DNA of 24,277 bases from an uncultured Lachnospiraceae bacterium (lineage in GTDB: Bacteria > Bacillota > Clostridia > Lachnospirales > Lachnospiraceae). The position numbers and the translations under genes are program-made. The notes below the pieces were generated by a model. It saw nothing but the letters and a program-made list of their open reading frames with translations. It did not search any database and was not told where the DNA came from. Shown piece by piece: positions 8,289 to 15,211 of the stretch. Every line of letters begins with the position of its first letter. Positions within the stretch are counted from its first letter, which is position 1. The stretch spans positions 1 through 24,277 of the forward strand of contig CADCOU010000010.1 of NCBI GenBank assembly GCA_902803155.1, in the 5' to 3' direction.

Positions 8289-8390
8289 TATGGATGAGCA
8301 AACATGTCTGCACATGTCTGCAGTGCTTGCATGTGCAGTTTGGTTTCGGGTAAAGTGAGACGGTTTTCTGTCAATACTGACAATTTACGG
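8271..8390. repeat. Two identical 10-mers flanking the core of the divergent control region
   Basis: CAATTTACGG occurs at 8271-8280, between the -10 and -35 of the leftward promoter, and again at 8381-8390, about 47 bp upstream of the rightward -35. The start-to-start distance is exactly 110 bp. CTGTCAATA is also repeated, at 8282-8290 and 8368-8376, on the inner side of each copy. The second forms part of a small dyad, TGTCA-ATAC-TGACA (8369-8382). These may be paired regulator sites allowing looping or coordinate control. Confidence 0.5.
8302..8338. repeat. Tandem 10-bp repeat with overlapping inverted repeat
   Basis: ACATGTCTGC occurs twice in direct tandem (8302-8311 and 8312-8321), a period close to one helical turn. 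An overlapping inverted repeat pairs CTGCACATG (8308-8316) with CATGTGCAG (8330-8338). ACATGT occurs a third time at 8421-8426, just upstream of the rightward promoter. It lies midway between the two divergent promoters, the expected place for an activator or shared operator. Confidence 0.5.
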
Positions 8391-8436
8391 CAAAAAAAAC
8401 AGCGAAAACGGGAATTGGCAACATGTTTACACGTCC

Positions 8437-8465
8437 TTGACAGCCTGTCGGAAACATATTATCAT
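8437..8465 (+). promoter_or_regulatory. Sigma-A promoter of the Liv importer operon (rightward)
   Basis: TTGACA at 8437-8442, 17-nt spacer, TATCAT at 8460-8465. The start of transcription would be near 8472, leaving a leader of about 94 nt before the binding-protein gene. The leader carries the dyad at 8486-8508. Confidence 0.75.
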
Positions 8466-8485
8466 TATTACATAACTGCAGAAAT

Positions 8486-8508
8486 GTTGTTTCACGATGC
8501 GAAACAAC
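8486..8508. promoter_or_regulatory. Operator-like perfect dyad GTTGTTTC-n7-GAAACAAC
   Basis: Perfect 8-bp arms at 8486-8493 and 8501-8508 around ACGATGC. It begins about 15 nt downstream of the predicted start of transcription, where a bound repressor would block elongation. The TTTC...GAAA core resembles the palindromes used by IclR/KdgR-type regulators, so the IclR protein of this locus is the first candidate. It could instead act as an RNA hairpin. Confidence 0.5.
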
Positions 8509-8565
8509 GAAGCGGCATTATGTTTTCAACGGTTAATTCTTTTTATTGTTAAGGAGGACAACAGA

Positions 8566-9720
8566 ATGAAGCACAGAAAACTGGCGCTGATCGGATCCGT
8601 TATTCTTGCTGCGGCGATGGTAACCGGCGCATTTGCCGGTGAAGCAGAGACCCTGAAGATCGGTCTTGTCTGCCCGATTTCAGGCAACTCGGCAATCGCA
8701 GGAAAGTACATTACCCATGGCGTTGATACCGCTCAGGCTGAGCTTGGCGGAAAGGTTACTGCGAAGGATGGAACAGAATATAATCTTGAGTTTATCTATA
8801 TGGACAACGAGGCACAGGAAGATAAAACAGTCAACGTCTTCCAGAAGTTGATCGAAGAGGAAGAGGTTATTGCCATCGTAGGTCCGGACATGTCCAAGTG
8901 CGCACTGGCTGCCGGCCCGATCGCACAGAATGCAGGATGCCCGGTCGTGGCAACATTTGCCACCAATACGGCCGTCACGGAAGTCGGTGACTATATCTTC
9001 CGCGCATGCTTTATCGATCCGTTCCAGGGCAAGATGGCTGCAAACTATATCTGGGGCAAGGGATATAAGACCACCGGCATCATGTACAACAACGCTGACG
9101 CATATCCGACCGGACTGGTTGACGCTTTCAAGGAAGTCTACGAAGGACTTGGCGGTGAGATCGTCGCAATCGAAGAGTACTCCGGTTCCGATATCAAAGA
9201 CTATAACGTACAGTTGACCAAGATCGCGTCCGCAGAGCCGGAAGCGCTGTTTCTTCCGAACCTGCTCGGAGAACTTGGCCTTCAGATCCAGCAGGCCCGC
9301 TCTGCAGGCCTGACCTGCCCGATCGTCTGCGGTGACTCTGCAGATACGCCGGAAGTCGGTGAAGTTGCAGGCGAAGCGGTGAAGGGCGTCGGATATGTAT
9401 CCGCATTCTCAGCTGAGTCCACTGCCGATGCAGCAGTTGCATTTGTTGAGAAGTACACGGAACTGAATCCGGATGAGCTGCCGAACTCCAACGCAGAACT
9501 TGCATACGAGGCAACCATGATGGTCGCCAATGCAATCGAGAACGCGGATGAAGTAACCAGAGAAGGAGTGCGCAACGCACTTGCTTCCATTCAGGATCTG
9601 GAACTTCCGTCAGGTAAGATGACCATGGCTGAGGACCGCAACCCGATCAAGGGTGGTGTTGTCATGGAATATGACGAGGAAGGCGTATCTCACTTTGTTG
9701 AGGCAGTTGCTGCCGACTGA
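8566..9720 (+). CDS. Branched-chain-amino-acid-type ABC transporter substrate-binding protein (LivJ-like)
   Basis: About 384 residues. The true start is ATG 8566, with AGGAGG 8 nt upstream; longer in-frame starts would put extra residues before the signal peptide. The N-terminus (MKHRK, hydrophobic stretch, then AFA-GEAE) is a signal peptide with a type I cleavage site. There is no cysteine, so no lipobox, which is unusual for a binding protein of a Gram-positive cell. The mature protein starts with LKIGLVCPISGNSAIAGKYI, typical of type I periplasmic-binding folds of the HAAT/Leu-Ile-Val family. It captures the substrate outside the membrane for the permeases encoded next. Family members bind amino acids, but also urea, amides and aromatic acids, so the ligand is open. 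A strong hairpin follows, which likely raises its expression over the permease genes. Confidence 0.88.
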   Translation: MKHRKLALIGSVILAAAMVTGAFAGEAETLKIGLVCPISGNSAIAGKYITHGVDTAQAELGGKVTAKDGTEYNLEFIYMDNEAQEDKTVNVFQKLIEEEEVIAIVGPDMSKCALAAGPIAQNAGCPVVATFATNTAVTEVGDYIFRACFIDPFQGKMAANYIWGKGYKTTGIMYNNADAYPTGLVDAFKEVYEGLGGEIVAIEEYSGSDIKDYNVQLTKIASAEPEALFLPNLLGELGLQIQQARSAGLTCPIVCGDSADTPEVGEVAGEAVKGVGYVSAFSAESTADAAVAFVEKYTELNPDELPNSNAELAYEATMMVANAIENADEVTREGVRNALASIQDLELPSGKMTMAEDRNPIKGGVVMEYDEEGVSHFVEAVAAD

Positions 9721-9741
9721 TCATAAAAACGCATGAAGGGA

Positions 9742-9780
9742 GGGTGTTCCGCGTGCGTCGCGCACGCGGAACACCCTTTT
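9742..9780 (+). terminator. Strong intra-operon hairpin (attenuating terminator / mRNA stabiliser)
   Basis: A perfect 16-bp stem (9742-9757 with 9761-9776) with a TCG loop is followed by TTTTC. The short T-run suggests partial termination. Its place after the binding-protein gene and before the permeases is the classical position for expressing more binding protein than membrane subunits. A second small stem, AACGGG/CCCGTT, is at 9831-9847. Confidence 0.75.
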
Positions 9781-9884
9781 CGGGTAAAGCGCCTGGTACG
9801 GCTGCAGGATCCCGGATTCCGGACGGACTGAACGGGGCTGTCCCGTTTGGCTACAGAAAGTAAGAATAGACAGGAGGCACACCC

Positions 9885-10796
9885 GTGAACTATTTCTTCC
9901 AGTATCTAGTGTATGGCCTGCAGCTGGGCAGTGTGTACGCTCTGCTGGCATTGGGATACACCATGGTGTACGGCATCGTGGGCATGATCAACTTTGCACA
10001 TGGCGATTTCCTGATGATCGGCGCAGTCGGCACGTATTTTATTGCAAAGGCCTTTGAAGGCATGCGGATAGACGGCACTTATCCCATGCTGATCGTAGGT
10101 CTGATCATACTCATTGCGATGACGATGACAGGATTTGTGGCAACCGGCGTGGAGGCAATCGCATATCGTCCTCTTCGGAACAAACCCCGCATGATCGCGC
10201 TGATCACCGCCGTCGGAGTTTCCATGTTTCTGGAAAACTTCCCGAGGGCGCTGCCTTTCATCGGGCCTAATCCCAGATCATTTCCGACTCTGTTTTCGAC
10301 AAATGTTCTGAAGATCTTCGGAGCTACCGTGACTGTCACACAGATCATCATGATCGTGCTCGCAGTGATCACGATGTCGATCCTGTACTATGTGGTCAAT
10401 CATACGAAGGTCGGAAGCCAGATGCGTGCGGTGAGTATGGATAAGGATGCGGCTTCCCTGATGGGGATCAATATCAACCGTGTCATCTCCATTACATTCT
10501 TTATCGGTGGCGCGCTGGCCGGTATTTCCGGCATCTGCTATGCGAGTGCATATCCACAGGTAGACGTTTACATGGGTTCCTGGCTTGGAAATATGTCTTT
10601 CGTATCAGCAGTGCTGGGCGGTATTGGTGATATACGCGGCGCCATGTTGGGCGGATTTATCCTGGGGATCGCGCAGATCTTCGCAACTGCGCTCAATTCC
10701 ACCTTTGGCTATGCTGTCGGATTCATTATCCTGATCATCATCCTGCTTGTAAGACCGGCCGGACTGATGGGCAAGCTGGTCATTGAGAAAGTGTAA
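9885..10796 (+). CDS. livH: ABC transporter permease, LivH type
   Basis: A 303-residue, very hydrophobic protein with about eight membrane segments. It starts at GTG 9885 with AGGAGG 7 nt upstream. The N-terminal LQLGSVYALLALGYTMVYGI and GMINFAHGDFLMIGA are signature stretches of LivH-type permeases. A conserved cytoplasmic region, SQMRAVSMDKDAASLMGIN, is the likely contact with the ATPases. It forms the translocation channel with the LivM-type protein encoded 14 bp downstream. The family is assigned with confidence; the transported compound is not. Confidence 0.92.
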   Translation: MNYFFQYLVYGLQLGSVYALLALGYTMVYGIVGMINFAHGDFLMIGAVGTYFIAKAFEGMRIDGTYPMLIVGLIILIAMTMTGFVATGVEAIAYRPLRNKPRMIALITAVGVSMFLENFPRALPFIGPNPRSFPTLFSTNVLKIFGATVTVTQIIMIVLAVITMSILYYVVNHTKVGSQMRAVSMDKDAASLMGININRVISITFFIGGALAGISGICYASAYPQVDVYMGSWLGNMSFVSAVLGGIGDIRGAMLGGFILGIAQIFATALNSTFGYAVGFIILIIILLVRPAGLMGKLVIEKV

Positions 10797-10810
10797 AGGA
10801 GGCGGCGCAG

Positions 10811-11824
10811 ATGAGTGGAAAGAGAATAATCAAATCGATTTATCCGGCACTGATCCTGGTCGTGCTCTATGTGGTGATCACCACCCTGAGATCCGTTAAG
10901 GTCCTGAACGGATACTATATCCAGGTTCTGATGTTTGCATCCATAAACATCATCATGACGTCAAGCCTGAATCTTGTTAACGGTTTCACCGGACAGTTCT
11001 GTATCGGACATGCCGGCTTCATGTCGCTCGGCGCATACGGAGCTTCCGTGATCACTTCGATGGTGTTCAAAAATGCTCCTGCCGGCGCGACGATCCCTGT
11101 ATACTTGCTCGGACTGTTTATCGGGGGATGCGTAGCAGCATTTTTCGGGTTGCTGATCGGTATCCCTTCGCTGAAACTCAAGGGAGATTACCTGGCTATT
11201 GTCACGCTGGCATTTGGAGAGATCGTGAGAGCTCTGCTCCGTCTGATGAAACCGATCGGAGGCGCCCGCGGGATGATTGGAATCCCGATGATTTCCAACC
11301 TGGGCTGGATCTTCCTGTTCCTTGGAATCGTACTGTATGCGCTCCGCAATTTGATCTATTCGCCTTTCGGACGTGCGTTCATCGCGATACGGGATAATGA
11401 AATCGCAGCAGATGCGATGGGAATCAACACAACATTCTACAAGATCACTTCATTCGTAATCGCCGCCTTCATAGCAGGATTGGCAGGCGGACTGTACGCA
11501 CATGTGGTAGGCTTCATCCAGCCGGACTCCTTCAGCTTCACGAAGAGCTCGGATTTCCTGGTATATCTGTATGCTGGAGGATCCGGATCCCTGACAGGAT
11601 CCATCGTTGGAGCGACGCTTCTGACGATCCTGCCTGAGATACTGCGATTCCTGTCAGAATGGCGTCTTGTAATCTACGCGATCATTCTGGTTGTCGTCAT
11701 GATCTACCGTTCGGAGGGCCTGGTCGGCGGCAAGGAACTGCCGTTTCTGAGGATCACAAGAAAAGACCTGTACGGCGGGACTCTTCCTCAGGCAAGTTCA
11801 GCAGGCGGAAAGGAGGAGACATGA
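10811..11824 (+). CDS. livM: ABC transporter permease, LivM type
   Basis: A 337-residue integral membrane protein; AAAGGAGG overlaps the livH stop codon and precedes ATG 10811 by about 8 nt. Typical LivM stretches are visible: GFTGQFCIGHAGFMSLGAYG, LKGDYLAIVTLAFGEIVR and GRAFIAIRDNEIAADAMGIN. It pairs with the LivH-type subunit to form the membrane pore. Its stop overlaps the next start by 4 bp (ATGA), implying translational coupling to the first ATPase gene. A C-terminal polar tail of about 25 residues (KELPFLRITRKDLYGG and on) is cytoplasmic. Confidence 0.92.
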   Translation: MSGKRIIKSIYPALILVVLYVVITTLRSVKVLNGYYIQVLMFASINIIMTSSLNLVNGFTGQFCIGHAGFMSLGAYGASVITSMVFKNAPAGATIPVYLLGLFIGGCVAAFFGLLIGIPSLKLKGDYLAIVTLAFGEIVRALLRLMKPIGGARGMIGIPMISNLGWIFLFLGIVLYALRNLIYSPFGRAFIAIRDNEIAADAMGINTTFYKITSFVIAAFIAGLAGGLYAHVVGFIQPDSFSFTKSSDFLVYLYAGGSGSLTGSIVGATLLTILPEILRFLSEWRLVIYAIILVVVMIYRSEGLVGGKELPFLRITRKDLYGGTLPQASSAGGKEET

Positions 11825-12603
11825 GTTTTCTTGAGATTACAAATCTGTCGATCCGTTTCGGCGGCCTGGTAGCAGTTGACGACTTTAACCTGAGCCTGGA
11901 AAAGGGTGAGCTTGTAGCAATTATCGGACCGAACGGTGCCGGTAAAACTACCATCTTTAATATGCTGACCGGAATCTACAAACCGACAACAGGAAGCATT
12001 GTTCTGGACGGGGAGAATATGGTAGGACTGAAACCATACCAGTTTGCCAGGAAGGGGATCACCCGCACATTCCAGAATATCAGACTGTTTTCCAACGCAA
12101 CCGTAGCGGACAATGTGAAAATCGCCCATACGATGCACAATAACCAGAATCTTGCAAAATGCATGATCCGCACACCTGGGATGAGGAAGTCGGAGGTTGA
12201 ACTGGACCGGCGGGTCATAGAACTGCTGGATAAGCTGGGGCTTGCGGATAAGGCGGATTTTCTTGCCAAGAACCTGCCTTACGGAGATCAGAGGCGTCTG
12301 GAGATCGCAAGAGCTCTGATGACTGAGCCGAAGATCCTGCTGCTGGATGAACCGGTGGCCGGAATGATCACGACCGAACTGGAGGATATGGCACGCCTGG
12401 TGCCCCAGATCCGGAGGGATTTTGACGTTTCTATCATCCTGATCGAGCATCACATGAATTTTGTTATGCCGATCGCGGACAGGATCAAGGTGCTGGACTT
12501 CGGCAAGACCATCTCCGAAGGAACACCGGAGTATGTTCAGAAGGATCCGAAGGTTATCGAAGCTTACCTGGGAGGAGGATATACGCAAAATGGCACTGCT
12601 TGA
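11821..12603 (+). CDS. livG: ABC transporter ATP-binding protein, LivG type
   Basis: 260 residues. ATG 11821 overlaps the livM stop in ATGA, with AAAGGAGG shortly upstream; the open frame extending back to 11659 is inside livM and is not the start. It has Walker A GPNGAGKT, the signature LPYGDQRRLEIARAL (the LSGGQ variant of LivG proteins), Walker B LLLDEPVAGM and the switch histidine in IEHHM. It hydrolyses ATP in the cytoplasm to drive import, working with the LivF-type ATPase as a heterodimer. Confidence 0.93.
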   Translation: MSFLEITNLSIRFGGLVAVDDFNLSLEKGELVAIIGPNGAGKTTIFNMLTGIYKPTTGSIVLDGENMVGLKPYQFARKGITRTFQNIRLFSNATVADNVKIAHTMHNNQNLAKCMIRTPGMRKSEVELDRRVIELLDKLGLADKADFLAKNLPYGDQRRLEIARALMTEPKILLLDEPVAGMITTELEDMARLVPQIRRDFDVSIILIEHHMNFVMPIADRIKVLDFGKTISEGTPEYVQKDPKVIEAYLGGGYTQNGTA

Positions 12604-13300
12604 AGTACGTGATTTACATGTATCCTACGGCGCTATTCAGGCGGTGCAGGGTGTATCATTTGAGGTAAATGAAGGAGAAGTTGTAGCTCTGATCGGGTCA
12701 AACGGAGCAGGGAAATCGACAATCCTCCGGACGATCTCCGGTCTGGAAAAGGCAAAGAGCGGGTCGATCCGTTTTAATGATCAGGAACTGACAAAAATGA
12801 AGGCGCACAATATCGTGAAAGCGGGTATTGCGCATGTCCCGGAAGGCCGGCGGATCTTTCCCAGGCTGACAGTTACCGAGAATCTTCATATGGGGGCTAA
12901 CCTGCAGACGGATAAGGCCAAGATAGCCTCTGACATGGAACGCGTGTTTGAACTCTTTCCGAGACTGAAGGAAAGAGAGAAACAGCAGGCAGGAACACTG
13001 TCCGGCGGAGAACAGCAGATGCTGGCATTCGGCCGCGCTCTTATGACGGACGGCAAACTGCTTATGATGGATGAACCTTCGATGGGTCTTGCACCGATCA
13101 TCGTTGATGAGATATTCGAGATCATCAACCGGATCAATGCGGAGGGGCGCAGTATCCTGCTGATTGAGCAGAATGCGTTCCTGGCGCTGAAGACCGCGAA
13201 ACGCGCCTATGTGCTGGAGACAGGGAAGATTACGATGTCCGGACCGGCATCTGACCTGCTGGCTGACGAGAGAGTCAAAGCGGCATATCTCGGAGCCTGA
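12590..13300 (+). CDS. livF: ABC transporter ATP-binding protein, LivF type
   Basis: 236 residues starting at ATG 12590, overlapping the livG end by 14 bp, with GGAGGAGG about 11 nt upstream. Walker A is GSNGAGKST, the signature is LSGGEQQMLAFGRALM, Walker B is LLMMDEPSMGLAP, and the H-loop position is occupied by Gln in LIEQNA, as usual for LivF. It is the second nucleotide-binding subunit of the importer. The aminotransferase gene follows after 31 bp on the same transcript. Confidence 0.93.
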   Translation: MALLEVRDLHVSYGAIQAVQGVSFEVNEGEVVALIGSNGAGKSTILRTISGLEKAKSGSIRFNDQELTKMKAHNIVKAGIAHVPEGRRIFPRLTVTENLHMGANLQTDKAKIASDMERVFELFPRLKEREKQQAGTLSGGEQQMLAFGRALMTDGKLLMMDEPSMGLAPIIVDEIFEIINRINAEGRSILLIEQNAFLALKTAKRAYVLETGKITMSGPASDLLADERVKAAYLGA

Positions 13301-13331
13301 TTAATTGCTTATTTCTGTGAGGAAAACAAAA

Positions 13332-14516
13332 ATGGGACTGGAATTATCACAGCTTGCAAAGGGCCTCGGAGGATCAGCGATCCGCGAGATGTTCAATGAA
13401 GCCCAGAATATGACGAATACGATCAGCTTCACAGTCGGGGAGCCGGATTTTATTACCCCTCAGCCGATCATTGAAGAGGTCTGCCGCAGATTTGAGGAAG
13501 GATTGACACATTATACGCCGAACAGCGGCGTAGCCGAACTCAGGAAGGCGATTGCAAAGTATCACAGGGACCGGGGGGAATTGGATCCGAATCCAGACAA
13601 AAACATCATGGTATCCTGCGGAGCAACGGAAGCGATACAGATGGCTCTGTTTACCCTTGCTGATCCGGGGGATGAAGTGATCCTGCCTACTCCGGCATGG
13701 CCGAACTATTTCGGACAGATCGGAATGTGCGGAGCCAGACTGGTGGAAGTGCCGACCCGGGAAGAGAATGGATTTGCGCCGGATCCCCAGGATCTGCTTG
13801 CTGCGATCACGGATCGGACAAAGGTTATTATCCTGAACTCACCCTGTAATCCGACAGGAGCAGTCATTGAGAAAGCCAGATATGATGCGATCATAGATGT
13901 CTTAAAAGATCGTGAGATCTTTATCATTGCCGACGAAGTATACAGCCGTCTGGTCTATGCGGACGAATATACAAGCATTACGGGATATAAGGATATCCTG
14001 GATCGTGTCGTGTATATCAACGGCTTCTCGAAAATGTTTGCCATGACCGGATGGCGTCTGGGATATGCGATCGCCAGGGAAGATATCATCACCAATATGA
14101 CAAAACTCCATGAGAACGGAGCTTCCTGCCTGCCGGCTCCCACGCAGCTTGCAGCGGCATACGGGCTGGTCACCTGCCTTCCGAAGATCGAGGAGATGAG
14201 GCTCAGCTATCTGCGCAGGAGAAATCTGATCTGCTCATTGATCAATAAGATTCCCGGCTTCTCTGTCAAGACCCCGAACGGCGCGTTCTATGCGTTTGCG
14301 AATGTAAAGCCGGTACTGGCTGCGACCGGTATGAACTCAAAAGAGCTGTGTATGGATATTCTTAAAAATACAGGCTGCGTGACTGTTCCCGGTTCCGGAT
14401 TCGGCGAGTGCGGTGAAGGATTCATACGCATTACCTATGCAACTTCCGATGAGAAGATCATAGAAGGCATGAAGCGTATTAAAGAGTATATTTCCAGCCT
14501 TGGGCTTGCGCTGTAA
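13332..14516 (+). CDS. Class I/II PLP-dependent aminotransferase (aspartate-aminotransferase fold)
   Basis: 394 residues from ATG 13332; AGGA lies about 9 nt upstream, while the TTG 27 nt further out has no good site. The PLP lysine is Lys234 in NGFSKMFAMTGWRLGY. NSPCNPTG (169-176), DEVYSRL (201-207) and the arginine of the MTGWR stretch complete the fold-type I signature. The family transfers amino groups between amino acids and 2-keto acids; substrate range cannot be deduced. Its position inside the importer operon, followed by an aldolase and kinase for 2-keto-3-deoxy acids, suggests it turns the imported amino compound into the 2-keto acid used by them. A general aspartate or alanine-type transaminase is the alternative. 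Confidence 0.9.
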   Translation: MGLELSQLAKGLGGSAIREMFNEAQNMTNTISFTVGEPDFITPQPIIEEVCRRFEEGLTHYTPNSGVAELRKAIAKYHRDRGELDPNPDKNIMVSCGATEAIQMALFTLADPGDEVILPTPAWPNYFGQIGMCGARLVEVPTREENGFAPDPQDLLAAITDRTKVIILNSPCNPTGAVIEKARYDAIIDVLKDREIFIIADEVYSRLVYADEYTSITGYKDILDRVVYINGFSKMFAMTGWRLGYAIAREDIITNMTKLHENGASCLPAPTQLAAAYGLVTCLPKIEEMRLSYLRRRNLICSLINKIPGFSVKTPNGAFYAFANVKPVLAATGMNSKELCMDILKNTGCVTVPGSGFGECGEGFIRITYATSDEKIIEGMKRIKEYISSLGLAL

Positions 14517-14545
14517 CCGGACGGCAGATATGACAGGAGGAACAG

Positions 14546-15187
14546 ATGATGAGTGAAGCGCTCAGGAAGATCGGAGAGATCGGCATCATACCGGTTGTTG
14601 TACTGAATGACGTAAAGGATGTGGAACCTCTGGCAAAGGCACTGATCGATGGCGGGCTGCCCTGTGCGGAGGTTACATTCCGTACGGATGCGGCGGAAGA
14701 GTCCATCCGGATCATAACACGGCAATTCCCGGAGTTGTTTGTCGGCGCAGGCACTGTCCTGACTGTAGACCAGGCAGACAGGGCGATAGATGCCGGGGCA
14801 AAGTTCATCGTAACGCCGGGATTTAATCCTGCAGTCGTACAACACTGTATCGACAGCGGAATCACTGTGTGTCCGGGAGTCTGTACACCTACAGAGATTG
14901 AGATGGCATTGGGGAAGGGGATTGACACAGTGAAGTTCTTCCCGGCAGAACCGATGGGAGGGCTGAGTTATATCAAAGCCGTCGCGGCACCTTATACAAC
15001 CCTGAAGTTCATGCCTACCGGAGGCATCAGTGTGAAGAACGTCCGCGATTATCTGGCGTATGACCGCATCCTGGCATGCGGCGGCAGCTGGATGGTGAAG
15101 GGAGACCTGATAAAGAGCGGAAGCTATGATAAGATCACAGAACTCGTGAGGGAAGCCGCAGCGATCGTGAAAGAGGTGCGCGGCTGA
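14546..15187 (+). CDS. Bifunctional 4-hydroxy-2-oxoglutarate / 2-dehydro-3-deoxy-phosphogluconate aldolase
   Basis: 213 residues; AGGAGG precedes two adjacent ATGs (14546, 5 nt; 14549, 8 nt), so the true first residue is uncertain by one. Glu42, Arg46 in the strand EVTFRTDAAE, the GAGTVL loop (68-73) and Schiff-base Lys130 in TVKFFPAEP are all those of classical KDPG aldolases. It would cleave KDPG to pyruvate and glyceraldehyde-3-phosphate; many members also split 4-hydroxy-2-oxoglutarate to pyruvate and glyoxylate. It retains the arginine that the paralog at 4275-4928 lacks. The kinase gene follows after 24 bp. Confidence 0.9.
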   Translation: MMSEALRKIGEIGIIPVVVLNDVKDVEPLAKALIDGGLPCAEVTFRTDAAEESIRIITRQFPELFVGAGTVLTVDQADRAIDAGAKFIVTPGFNPAVVQHCIDSGITVCPGVCTPTEIEMALGKGIDTVKFFPAEPMGGLSYIKAVAAPYTTLKFMPTGGISVKNVRDYLAYDRILACGGSWMVKGDLIKSGSYDKITELVREAAAIVKEVRG

Positions 15188-15211
15188 ACGCATGGAGGAG
15201 GAAATGATATC

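Noticed and set aside
8302..8321. Tandem repeats as a possible CRISPR or satellite
   Set aside because: Only two 10-bp units with no spacers; position between divergent promoters fits an operator better.
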